The notes beneath the pieces were generated by a model, which saw only the letters and a program-made list of their open reading frames with translations, did not search any database and had not been told where the DNA came from. DNA of 64,000 bases, taken from assembly GCA_030141605.1 (NCBI GenBank), contig JAQGDQ010000066.1, positions 434,001 to 498,000 of the forward strand, given 5' to 3'. Position numbers and translations under genes: made by a program. This document shows positions 23,115 to 34,572 of this stretch, piece after piece (position 1 is the stretch's first letter; every line of letters starts with the position of its first letter). The stretch comes from Tubiluchus corallicola. Taxonomy: Eukaryota; Priapulida; Priapulimorpha; Priapulimorphida; Tubiluchidae.

Positions 23115-26100
23115 AGCATGGCTTAGCATTGTTGCATTGCATTATAAGTCAATAATGACTGCTGCCATTTTATTGTATTATTATTTGCTCTACGTCTACG
23201 CTTTTTGAAGTCAAAATTTAGTGCGAAAGTACAGGTTTGGTTCAAAAATGCAATCATTATACATGTGTTATGCTTGATTGCTCAGAGTTTCACTTAAAAT
23301 GATGTGGCCTTAAAATACCTCATCTTTCTGTCAATAGATATGTGAGCACATTAGTGATTATTTATGAGTATTATATACTGTGCATGTATTAGCACCACTG
23401 TCTACAGCAGTGATGTTGACGTCAAATTATCATTTAACTTTCTGAAGTTAATGCACATTTCAATAGTGGAAACTAAAATGTTTGGATATTTCTGTAAGAA
23501 AATATGGAGGTGTAAATTTGTAAGTTTTATGAACTATCTCTGTGTTAAATTTCCAAATGTTATGTTAGGCTTTATCATAAGTAAGCTAGTTAAAGACATC
23601 CATTTTTTAATAAAAGCCAGTAAGACAATTTTTTAGTGCGAATGTATGTTTTGTATTACTTCGTATTGCCAAATATCATTTTTCATAAACAGTAATAATT
23701 TACTTTTAAATTTTAGTATGAATTTAAACTAGTCTAAGTTATTATTTGAGGTTGACCATCTGTAAGTCATGATAATTTTCTGTTTGACACTTAAATGGTA
23801 AAAGTCGATAAATCCCCACTGTAAGAGTGGAAGCTAGTACTTTTTTAAACTCTCACCATGCTTGGAAATTTACTCTGAACAACTAGCAAAATGGTACTTT
23901 CTTACACACAAAAATCGATAACAAAATGATACATTCATATATGTGCATATAAGAATTAATAATGTCAGGACCAGGAGGTGGACGTGTTGTTAAATAAGAC
24001 GAGTCACTCATGGCAAAAAATCTGTCTGCACTGCAGCAAAGTGTGTGACGCAAACCATGTACACAAAATTTATGCGCCTTCTGCAATTTTTGTATGAAGC
24101 ATTTTTAGCTTGAGTAATGGGTCTGATCTGGTTCTGTCTGATGCAGTTTGTAGCAGGTAGTGCACCCAGAATGAGTTTGTCTGAGACAGAGCGCTGTTAA
24201 CAAAAATCTGACTGTAGCAAAGTTGATAAATCAGCATGTGTCAAGTTTGCGCATGAGCAAAAATCTTTGCCAGACAAGTTGTTTCAGTCAGAGCGCATCG
24301 TCATTTACCCTATAGTCCTAACGTGTAACGTTAGTCTTGCTTCTGTCTTCTGAAAAAGAAAACTATAGGCTTTATTTTCGGGCGACAAAAAAACTCTGTT
24401 ATTATTTATTGTAACTGTAGGCTGGGAAATGATTGATAAAGAAAGGTCCGAAAAGAAAAACCGAGTCTGTCCCTAACTTGATATCACTAGCCCGGCGTGC
24501 ATCTGGCAATACTGGAAGACCCAGATCACTCCCCTCCGATCGCTGGCCTCAATTTCTTCCCATTTGGAATTGTCATCCCATACTTTTCACTATTGAAATA
24601 GTGCGTGAAAATAAATTTCCTTTTCAATTCAAATAAGAAAAAATAAAATATTTTAGCGGATCACGCAGCTTGTATTTCATACTGTATATATAAGAATATT
24701 ACTACGTATCACTTTTTTATTGGGAAATGAAGTTACTAAATGCCCTTCCCCAAGCTTTAAAATTAGTAGGCTACTATTTTCAAAATGCGTGAATTCAATA
24801 GTCCCAAATGGGATTCATTAATTCTGAAGCGACAATGTTCGCCCTTGTACTTTCTTTATATCGTATTGTTATCTCATTTGATGTATGTATGCATACAGAA
24901 TACATTATTTTTCGGTTTTGTGTTCCTCTTTCTCACCCAGCTAAGATTCCTTTCTTGGGAGCCAATTAGCTCTTTCCTGTTTGAGAGCAGATGATACAAT
25001 TTCATTTCGCACAAATGACACAGTTATTATGCAATGTTCATAAAAACTGCTGGGCAAAAATAAATATTCATTACCTTACTGCACTGCTTGACGCTACCTA
25101 GGAAAAGCTAAAATTCTTGATACTTACGGGCTGGGCCGGATTATGACCTTCTATGCTAACGAAATTTTGGGTTCCCCTCGGAATGAACCACTCTCTAATT
25201 TGCTCGCACTCGTCTTGTGATATATTTCAGCTAACATTTGCATAGTTGGGGACCCCACATTTCGAATAAAGAGCATCAAACGGGGATCCTTCACCTCAAA
25301 TGAGGAGCCACTTTAAAACTGAATTTTCGGAATTTGTGGTCTTTTTTAAACCTAAAATTGTTTAAGTTACTGTTATGAATACAAAATATGCCCCCAAGCT
25401 TGAAGGGCCCTAGGCTGCCACTTGTATTTGCCTATAGGGTAATCCAACCCTGCTTGTAGGCCTTGACGCTATTTAAGTCCTTGGCGTTCCTTAATGCAAG
25501 TTAGTAGCGGCCAAAATCTTGACTAATTTTGTAGAATCAAAAACTTGATAGGAGTTCACGCTAATTGACTCGTTGACGCTAGCGTTTCCTTGACGTATTT
25601 GGCACTTCCTTCATGCTATGGACCTTGGCTATTAATTGCAGTAGGACCACCTGGTGAAACGTTTTTCGTTAATAACTTTTATAGAAACGGCATAACCAAA
25701 AAAGTGTCTTTTATATAACATGCAGCGCTGCACGGAATGTCGTATTATATCATGTAAGCCTATTATGTGCAAATTTGCTTCCCTTTTCATTGCATGCTGT
25801 AACGTAAACAATTACAAAGAATTTTCATGCATTTTTAGGCGTAGGTCCTATTATTTTTTGGTATATTTGCTTGTAAATAAATGTACAAACATAAGAAATA
25901 GCCATGACAAAAGTCCAAAAAGCGCATCCGAATCAATGTTGACCTGCATATCTTTATCTTTTCTGAAGGCCTACACAAGAAGCACAAGAAGGCCGCTTAT
26001 CTGAATAAAAATATATACAATGTTAATGCATGTAAGTGATGTACTTACTACAAATATCATATTTATACCGTACTAGCACAGAAGTAATGGTGAAGCCCTA

Positions 26101-27198
26101 TAATAGTAAGTCCTTGTCAGGGGTATAGGCGTCCTTCAAAGACCCATTGAAAATACTACAACCGCTCGTCGACTTTTATTATTAATTCAAACCACATTCG
26201 TTCTGATCGACCGAATTTTTGTGCCGCCTTTGCTGATTGTTCACTTCTTCGGTGGTCACAAAACCCTTGGCCTGCACAGAATAGTAATAACCCCTGGCCT
26301 GCAGAGAATAGCAATATGCCAGTCGTATCGAAAAGCCAGTCGTATCGTAATTATAAAGTCATTCATAATCGGAGTCCAGGACCGGACCGATCCCGCGCAC
26401 ACGCTCGAACGGAGGACGATGTGATGAATTAATGAGTGAGCAGTGTGCACGAAGTTTCTTGATACTGTGAACGTAGTGAAGTAGTGAAACTATTCAGTTT
26501 GTCCTCGTATATCCATGTTTCGATGTTTTTTTTACTGAAGGCTTGTTTATTTGTTTTGTAATTTAAGTTTATTCTCGCAATTTATCTTTAAAAAAAGATA
26601 AGTAATTGGCGAGCCCTATATGCATTAGTTAGAATGTCATTGCATTAAATGTTACAAATTTGTGGACAGTATTCAACTCTCATCACAGAAAGAACACTGT
26701 TAATAAGATTATATAACACAGAGCTTGCAATATAAAGATGTGTTGTTTATTAAATATGACCAAAGTGTTTATTCTGTACTGCAGCATTCTCGATATAAAA
26801 CTGATTAAAATATACCTACGGTCAACAACTTCACAAGAGCGACTAAATAATTTGACGACGCATTCTATAGAAAATGACATTAGGGAAACGATTGAATTTT
26901 AAGTAATTTTTTGATGGAACTGGCTCCGGGCATTTCGAGGGCATTGTTCCCATTTACAGGGCAATGTTTTATTGTCTCTTCATCTGAATAATAGTGAATG
27001 CTCAAGCCCCTAGGCTGCTATATTGCGTTGCAACGTAAATATAACTAGAACGGACTTTGAAACCATATCAGTCTGTATTCGTTACTCATACTTTCACAGA
27101 CGGTGTCTAACAGTGAATGTGATTCGGATTGTACTGGCAGCTACTGTATCTTCAGAAAGTGGAAACTATCTCATTAAAATAAATTAATATCACAAATA
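23115..27198. other. Gene-free stretch after GTF3C3
   Basis: The first 500 bp hold the GTF3C3 3' UTR with AATAAA at 23609-23614. The rest contains only short scattered frames without recognisable motifs or splice context. I see no clear transposon here, although the segments around 24.1-24.3 kb and 25.1-25.6 kb read like old repeats. Confidence 0.5.
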
Positions 27199-27393
27199 CA
27201 GTCAAACCCCGTTATAACGCCCCCTCCCCTTATAATGCCGACATCGCTTAACGCCCATATTTTTGGCAAAACAAAAATTTTAATGTCTATATTTGCATAG
27301 TCATGTCTGTATTAATGCACTTTGTTATAATGCCAAAAGGAAACGCCAACGTTTTTCTAGCCCCAAAGTAGGCTGTATAAAGAGGTATGACTG
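27199..27393. mobile_element. 195-bp TIR MITE flanked by TA
   Basis: The element begins CAGTCAAACCCCGTTATAAC and ends GGCTGTATAAAGAGGTATGA then CTG, the two ends being imperfect inverted repeats, with TA on both sides. The interior (AACGCCCATATTTTTGGCAA) matches the outer element that starts at 46828. There is no coding capacity. It belongs to the mariner/pogo-like TA-target group. Confidence 0.75.
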
Positions 27394-27809
27394 TATGTGA
27401 AATTTTAATTAAAGAGCCATATATGTTAAACCAAGAAGACTGCTGCTCGACGTTTCGTTAAGAAAGTGTGGACAAAATTGACAAAAATAGCCATTCTACT
27501 TAAAGAATTTGCGGTAAGTTTACTCCAAGCTACATAATATGTAAAGTATATAAAGAGTAAAAAATATTCAAGGCGGGTGCAGGCAGGTTAGATGTTGTTC
27601 CGTCTGAAGAGGTCCCCATAAAATCATTAGCCTAGGGACCCAAAAGCTCATACTTGAACCCTGCCTCATCTAACTGGAATAAAATAATTTTATTAAATGA
27701 TTAACTAATAATTTTTTATCTTGATTTAAAAAAATCAAGATTACTTATTTATGATGTAGTAAACCCGCACTTTGGTTTACTGTCACGAAGCAATTTGACA
27801 TGTAAAGAC

Positions 27810-27895
27810 AGAGCCCAGAAGTATGGAGTTGAACCAGCGGCCTTTTGGTTGCAAGCGAAGCACCTCGACCACTGCTATAAAACTCTGCCCCAGTG
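27810..27895 (-). repeat. tRNA-derived SINE relic
   Basis: The minus strand reads TATAGCAGTGGTCGAGGTGC as an A box region and, some 40 nt later, GGTTCAACTCC as a B box (27825-27835). This is the internal Pol III promoter of a tRNA head. The ends do not form an acceptor stem. Confidence 0.6.
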
Positions 27896-28933
27896 CTTAT
27901 GGCAGGACTTATAAAGTGCCCCAGCTAATTCAACATTTCAAAGTGTTAGTACACTGAAAGCTAGAGTACAAATTACTAATTAATTAGATTAATTGTATTA
28001 ACTCTGGTTTTATAGGGTTACAGATCTTACTTATATTATGATTATTAACAAATAAAGCCAACCAATCAGAGAGAAGGAACGTCTTCACTCAAAGTGAACT
28101 TAAATTATTAATTTTTATGCATGTGTCATCACACCTGACAGCAGATGCTGCACTTCATTGAAGGAAAACCGGACCCAGCCAACTCTTTAAAATATTAAAG
28201 GGAAACATACTATTTTTTCCAAAAATGACTTGCGCAAAAGAATTATTACCACAAAAGCACAATTTCGCGCTCGTGCCACTAGTTCTTCACTGTTACATGC
28301 ATTTCGCCATTCGCTGGTTAGACGGGCACTAGCGCCTGCATTTCGTAAACCCATTGAAAAAAACAGGTACTGTACCTCTCAGCTCAGATGTGTTAAGTTT
28401 GTGACAAACTACACATGTTCAAAAGCTCATGCGTGAGCACAGTGGCAAATTTGAAATTTGAATTTTTTTCTTAAAACTTGCCTAGTTTTACTACAACACA
28501 CTGAATGTCTTACAGTAACACTGTACTTCCAATTTTCGCTTTAGCAAACACGTGCAACACGCTCGTGGAATATTTTTGCTGTTGAAAATTATGTTAGTTT
28601 TTGATGTCATCAATAGTTGGGTTCCTCGCCGTTAAGATTTAACCTGTTATTTAAATATCAGAAACGCTTTGGCATTATTAATTGTGTTAAGATGTATACT
28701 GTTTATCGGACTTTAAAATGGGGCAGTGTGTAAAAAAATCATCCCGTGCTCCTTTAATGCTACAAGATAGCGAACTAATTATTGAATCAGACGCATTATG
28801 TCTCTAACGGCGCGTTCAGACTACCGAATTTCTTGTCGCAAGTTTTCTCTCTGACAGCAAACTCGCAACTATTAAATGCATACTATTGCAAGCTCTCCGA
28901 TGGTCGCTATGAGTTGATTTCGTGCGAGTTACT

Positions 28934-29050
28934 GTTTTTTATTATTATTATTATAATTCTTTATTTTTAAAAACTATGTACAGAATACATTCCCTCTATT
29001 TGTAGGGATATGTTTAAAATTTCTAAAAGCATTTACAACGTATTAAACCT

Positions 29051-29147
<97 letters not shown>

Positions 29148-29858
29148 ATTTAGAATCCAACGCATGAGACACATTGAACGACAACGATCATATACAATAG
29201 ACATAGTTACAAATTATAATCCAACAGTACATACATACATAATAAACGATAACGAACATATTTTAATACTTAGTAACAAAAATTTACACACATTATACAC
29301 AATGAAAAACAGCGAGTTCAATTACAATAAACATAATTACCAATTCTAATGCAAATTCACATAATCATGAATAAAAACAAAACGGCATATAGAAAACACG
29401 ACGAGAGTTGTAAAATTTCATCACCAACAGACTGTTTATATACGGGCGAAAGACGATAGGAATTCATCCGAGATAAGATTTGCAAAAGCATTTATAACAT
29501 TATTATCCCGACTAGAGAAAACATAGTCTGAATCTAACGTAGGCAGAGTGCTAATAAAATCATTTCTTTTGGCTTGGTTTACTAATGTACCTTCAAATAA
29601 TAAATGATGTACAGACTGAGGGCTTAATAAGCAGTTACATGTGCTATTAGGAGCCTGCCCAATTTTGTACAAAAATTCCTTAAAATTTCCCTGCTTAAGA
29701 AACTAAAAGCTAAAACTTCTAATTTTCTCCTGCCCAAAGATACAGGGAATTGCATGGGCGTATTAAAAACTTTTATCGGGTTAATACTGGTGTTTGTACA
29801 TTGGTACTTGTGGCGACATCTATTTGTACAGTGTTTAGTGTTTAGTGTGAACACCTCA
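28934..29858 (-). mobile_element. 5'-truncated LINE insertion with 10-bp target duplication
   Basis: GCGAGTTACT occurs immediately left (28924-28933) and right (29859-29868) of this segment. On the minus strand it runs from decayed ORF2 tail sequence (YKIGQAPNSTCNCL, then PQSVHHLLFEGTLVNQAKR in the frame 29436-29672) through a 3' UTR to an A/T-rich tail at 28934-28970. A (CA)n microsatellite at 29054-29136 lies within the 3' part. The tail motif, with C-x-C...HHLLFE, resembles the tail at 11150-11220. Confidence 0.75.
29054..29147. repeat. (CA)n/(TA)n microsatellite
   Basis: About 41 uninterrupted CA units (29054-29136) run into a short (AT)n. A perfect array of this length is expected to vary between individuals. 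It lies inside the LINE insertion. Confidence 0.97.
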
Positions 29859-30012
29859 GCGAGTTACTCTCGACACTTCTCGTGAGTGAATAGAGAAGAG
29901 AGTGTCAGCTGGCGCTTACTGTCGGAGAGTAACTTACAAAAAGTTTTGCTCTCTAGTCTAAACACACTTTCGAGTTACTTGGCGAAAAAACTCGCTAATC
30001 TGAACATGCTGT

Positions 30013-32786
30013 GAAGTCGAATTTCGCTGTTACTTGAAGTAGTGTTAGCAGAGGAAAGGTCACTAAAGTTCAGTTGGCTTTGGCTGTGACCTTGAAGATA
30101 GGTCGGTACCGCCCACTGTGCATCGACCCAAAAATTTCACGGTTCAGTCGTTTTGAGAAATTGAGAGACGTCCATGTGTACAAATCAAACCGAGGCCAGT
30201 TAACTCGGTTACTTCGATCCCTGACACAATTAATTTCTATTGCAACTCTTTCTTTTTCCTTAATATTAATCAGAAAATTTCAAAATCTAATCATTAAGAC
30301 ACTGGGTAGGTTAGAGCAAAGAGAAGCGGCAGGGTGCAACGTCAGCAACATGTAGAAACGTTACCATTTGCAAGCTAGACAGCGTTGTTACTAGAACTTA
30401 TTAATGTTTAATTACTATTCTGCATTAAACTACAATTACACCACAACGGTGCGTTACTAGGGTGTCTAAGAGGACTAATACCTGCGTGCGCGTTCCTGCT
30501 AGTAACTGTTACTGCTATATTTTATCGACATTAATTTTGTGTCAAGTTTATTCGGTATACAATATGTTTAACTAGTGCTCTGGCTTGGTGACATCTAATT
30601 TTAATAAACGTAAAATAAATTTAATACAAAGAAACTTATAATAGTGTTTACGTTGAATGTGAATCATGGCGATATTAATAGCGTACGTGTTGTTGAATCA
30701 TTTGGAAACAGGTTTCAGTTACGTGCTGGCTTTGAAATTTTCTAATCAAACTTGACAAGCTTTGTGACAATGTATGCTGCTGCGTACGTCTGCAGACGAG
30801 AACCTTTGCAAAGAATACGTTAGAAAAAAGGCAGGATAATAACATGTGCCAAAGAAGTTAGTGATATGTTTAAACTCCCCATTTTTACCCAAGGTTTGTA
30901 ACCATTTGTACATTGTGAAATTATATATATATATATTGAGGGTGGTATTGAACATAATCATGTATGGAGCTTTAAATAGGCTTATATCTACTGAACAATA
31001 TGACGATGACGATGACGATGATGAAGATTTTCTGGGTGATTTTTCATGAGCGCGGAAAGACATAAAGACATAGACCATTTGTTTAAATTTCGTTAATGTT
31101 TTGAAACAATAAGTAATAACTGATCACAAATAAAAATAAAAACCAAACTGCATTTCTACCGAAACAATGTCATGTGACGGTACCACCTAAATTCTACGTC
31201 ACTCTAAAATCTAAGTTTTCCTACTAAGTAATACAATAGAACCTTGTTTCACAAATTATATATAGGATTACCTAGCCTTTATTCTCCATTGTCGTCTGAT
31301 GCGGGCTCTCTACTAATTTTGTCTTTTCCTGAGAAGCACACCCACAAACAGGCACGAACTCATAAGTAATGTGAAAATTGCAGGGCACATCACCCTTACC
31401 AGGGAATAGTGTTACGACAATACTAACGCAGAAACAATACATTGCCTGCTCCTATACGCAAATACTGCACATCGTCGTGATGGCTGGCTTTTTCGGTGCT
31501 TGGGTGATAAGTTCAGTGATAATGTTCAGGTTTGAGACGGAAGCTAAATTTGAGAAGCTTGCCGGTCAGACTGAATGGATAAATATTAACTCAGTTGTTT
31601 CATGAAATATTCTGCTTCTTTATTTTTTGTTCTGTAACTCTAGCCGTTTATAAAAGGCCAATAATATGCTTCTTGTTAACTTTATAAAGATGAAATTATC
31701 CCTTTTTCTTCCTGAAACGGGAAGCAGATGACTCCTCAATTTGACGTAGTTCATCATAGATGGTCTGGCATGCTTCCAAGTCGGCCAAATTTTAGTTTTA
31801 CCTTGCATGGAAATGTCTCGCACAACTCATAAATTTAATCTTAACTGTTTTAACAATTTTCCCGGCGTTTTTGTGCATATTTCTCACTACATCGGATTGT
31901 GTTTGGGAAACTTTCTTGATACAAGGGAAAACATACCTGAAAAAATGTCCACATTTACTGTCGAACTAAGAATTTCTTAGCACGCTGGCTTTTCCGGCGT
32001 GATGGTAGGGGTCAACTTATCTTTACTACTAGCAACACAAGACAGAATTCATCAGCAACCGCAGGTATCTTTGGACTACTGACGCATCATCTGCCTTCTG
32101 TTACCACAGTTGATGCGGATGGTTGGAAAGCGAGTTTAATAATACAAGCAGGAACAATTAAATAGCAGATGACAAAGCAATAAGATACCTGTGCGGAATT
32201 CTCATTTATAATGAGCAACTATATCATTACTAAAATTAATATGAAATTTGTTAGGTAAGATTCATGGTCAATCACTATTTCGTAATTCTTTTGCATTAGT
32301 ACATAAGTTAAGAGCCACATGCTACGCCGTTACAGTAATTTCCGGGCGGTTTCACGGTCGGTTGCAACTTCATAATTCAATCGCACAAGCTTGAAATTTA
32401 ACATTTGCATTTAATGCTTGATTTAAATTTTGCAATGCACAGGCCTATTGTTGTTTAAATGAATTGATTGTTATTTCACTGATTAACGAGCGTTTTCATG
32501 TTTCTCTTGTTTTATTATAGTGAAATTGACTGGCGATTGTGATCATCGACTGTCATGGATTCAGTGTTTGAGTAACGATGTAGCGTCAACGTTTCTCTTT
32601 AAAAGCCGCTAAGGGCCTACGCTAGTCACTACTTCGGAATTATTGACTTAATTAGCGCGTACAATAATAGTAATTCGCAGTTACGACATAGCATGGTCAA
32701 ACAAATGGGCTAGCCTAGTCCATCTTTAAGAGCAAAAGTTTTTTATCATTGTTTGACTGAAGTGCACCTTTAATTCAAGAAAGAAA
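30013..32786. other. Gene-free stretch before GT61 copy 1
   Basis: No coding frame with recognisable motifs is present. A short GACGAT/GATGAC trinucleotide run lies near 31000-31030. The last few hundred bases should contain the GT61 copy 1 promoter and 5' UTR, but I could not place a TATA box or splice site with confidence. Confidence 0.5.
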
Positions 32787-34229
32787 ATGGATTTCAAGTT
32801 TCTGAGGAAGATTGGCTGGAGGAGATTGAGTGTGATATACTTTCTATGCTTATGTTGCGTAATCGTGTATTTTCAATTGTTTTCACTGACGTTTGTAAAA
32901 GAAACAAAGACACGCGCTAGCAGGTTTGTGATTGGAACAATTGGTGTTTTGAAGGCTGACCCAAGTAAACCTGAAGTCTGGAAATACAAGGTTAGAAACG
33001 GTTCAAACACTTTTGAAAATAGTTCAGCTCTTGGGGGAAATGCTAACTATTGTCCTCCAGTTTATGATCCTGTATTTGATAAATGGCAAAGTACAGAATC
33101 TGAGCAATGTGACGGTAAATTCAAAGCTTACGCCAGTAACTTTGCACTGCTTCACGACGTAGTGCTTCGCACAGACTTCGGCCATGGCGGGAAGGGTGGA
33201 GAAGACATACCCGTTTACATGAAGCTCTCAGAAAAGGAAAAAGTGTACGAACTTGATGCTGGCTATTTCAGTCTTAATTGTTCTAAAAAGCCCCAGTATA
33301 AATTTACGCCTAACAAAAATATTTTAAATGAGTGGATGCAGAAAGTTAGCATAGGTGACGTAGATTGTGCTAGTACCAGGTGTAAAGAGATCCCTGGTTT
33401 AACGATTGCCATACGTCGAAATGAGTATGCAAACATTTATTTTCAAATGATGGAGTTTTACAGTGTCTTTTCCATGATGTCTTTCTTCAGCGAGAAACCG
33501 TCGCAGACAAACATTCTTATACTGGACGCATTCCCAAAGACAGCGATTGAGAAATCATGGACAACGCTGTTTCGCAACTTATTTAGAGCTGGCAATTATA
33601 GTTCTACCGTCGTTAAAATACAAAATTTGGTTTGGCCTATGCGGTCGTACAATACGCCGTTTTTCAGCTCTTCAATGCAGGTCAAAAGCATTCCATTGAT
33701 TGAACAATTCAGGTGCTTTTTCCTGAAAGGACATGGGATCGATCCCTACGTGTACAGTAGTTTTAACTGTAAGCACACCAATGTGCTATTAATTGTACGA
33801 CGCGATTATCTGTCGCATGCAAATAATCCCAATAAGTTGATTAAACGAAAATTTCTCAATGAAACTGAGATAATACAGACGTTGAAACAATTTCCAAACG
33901 TTCACATTCGCACAGCCCAAATGGACTCTCTCGATATGGTACAACAATTAGAAGTGATCAGTCAAGCTGACATTGTGATAGCAATGCACGGCGCTGGACT
34001 AGCTCATACCACATTCTTGCCTGGACATGCTAGTTTAATAGAACTCTTTCCTAGTTACCACGGAGCAAACCACCACTTCAAACAGATTGCAACGTGGCGC
34101 AATATTTATTATCAAACGTGGAAAAATAGGGACAAGAAAAACGAATTTCCAAATTTTAGGACGAGGATACCCCCAGATGTTTTGTCAAGTTTAGTCAAAA
34201 ATGTTTTAAAGAAAAAGTGCAATACGTAA
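32787..34229 (+). CDS. GT61-family glycosyltransferase, copy 1 (beta-1,2-xylosyltransferase-like)
   Basis: A single-exon frame of 480 aa. Residues 15-38 form one hydrophobic segment after a basic start, so this is a type II membrane protein with a lumenal catalytic domain. Conserved blocks are GHGGKGGED (132-140), IAIRRNEYANIYFQMMEFYS (207-226), LDAFPKTAIEKSWTTLF (246-262), IVRRDYLSHANNP (336-348), KRKFLNETEI (353-362) and IAMHGAGLAHTTFLPGHASL (398-417). The HGAGL-H block is the GT61 hallmark, shared with EOGT, POMGNT2 and plant XylT. The RRDYL-x-H and DAFP...SWTTLF blocks look closest to core beta-1,2-xylosyltransferase, but EOGT-like activity cannot be excluded by eye. No KDEL-type ending is present; it ends KKKCNT. 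A possible poly(A) signal AATAAA is at 34303. It is paralogous to 45351-46820. Confidence 0.9.
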   Translation: MDFKFLRKIGWRRLSVIYFLCLCCVIVYFQLFSLTFVKETKTRASRFVIGTIGVLKADPSKPEVWKYKVRNGSNTFENSSALGGNANYCPPVYDPVFDKWQSTESEQCDGKFKAYASNFALLHDVVLRTDFGHGGKGGEDIPVYMKLSEKEKVYELDAGYFSLNCSKKPQYKFTPNKNILNEWMQKVSIGDVDCASTRCKEIPGLTIAIRRNEYANIYFQMMEFYSVFSMMSFFSEKPSQTNILILDAFPKTAIEKSWTTLFRNLFRAGNYSSTVVKIQNLVWPMRSYNTPFFSSSMQVKSIPLIEQFRCFFLKGHGIDPYVYSSFNCKHTNVLLIVRRDYLSHANNPNKLIKRKFLNETEIIQTLKQFPNVHIRTAQMDSLDMVQQLEVISQADIVIAMHGAGLAHTTFLPGHASLIELFPSYHGANHHFKQIATWRNIYYQTWKNRDKKNEFPNFRTRIPPDVLSSLVKNVLKKKCNT

Positions 34230-34572
34230 TTGATCGGACGCACGTGATAATTATCATAATTACAGACCAGTTGGATTAAAGGTCAAAATAGTCCAGATGG
34301 CAAATAAAATCTTGCTGCATAACAAAAATGTTTAAACTGCGTAAAAGTTTGAAGACATAAAAAACTTACATATTTCAAGGTATCAGAGTTCGTTCACTAA
34401 AATGAAGCTTACTTCGTTTATCTGAATGCTAATCTGCAGGCTGTGTTATTGTTTTTATTGTACAGCTGATCCATGCTATTGTTAACAATAGGTATAATTA
34501 TGCTTACTGGCTATAAATAACTGGTTGTAACTGGTTATTTTAAACTTATATGTACGGTGCGTTTTATATCGT
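34230..34572. other. Short gap between GT61 copy 1 and the Gypsy element
   Basis: This holds the GT61 copy 1 3' UTR (AATAAA at 34303-34308). It should also contain the 3' untranslated end of the Gypsy element on the other strand. I compared it by eye with 39295-39560 and found no shared LTR. Confidence 0.5.

Larger units (their letters stand above)
28809..30012. mobile_element. MITE-like element split by a LINE insertion
   Basis: The left end GGCGCGTTCAGACTACCGAA resembles the reverse complement of the right end, AGCATGTTCAGATTAGCGAG. Both halves share CGAGTTACT-like internal motifs. The left half is 28809-28933 and the right half 29859-30012; between them lies a minus-strand LINE 3' fragment. 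The class is uncertain, perhaps hAT-like. Confidence 0.5.

Noticed and set aside
30846-31078. Small frames at 30746-31078 with runs of Ser (minus) or Asp (plus)
   Set aside because: They are translations of a short GAC/GAT trinucleotide repeat, with no other coding evidence.
31378-31605. 75-codon plus-strand frame with a hydrophobic segment (MAGFFGAWVISSVIMF)
   Set aside because: There is no recognisable family, upstream splice signal or conserved pattern; chance cannot be excluded.
32787-34229. Calling GT61 copy 1 EOGT or POMGNT2
   Set aside because: The HGAGL block is shared by all GT61 enzymes. The RRDYL and DAFP blocks fit xylosyltransferases better, and there is no C-terminal ER-retention tetrapeptide, so I left the symbol empty.
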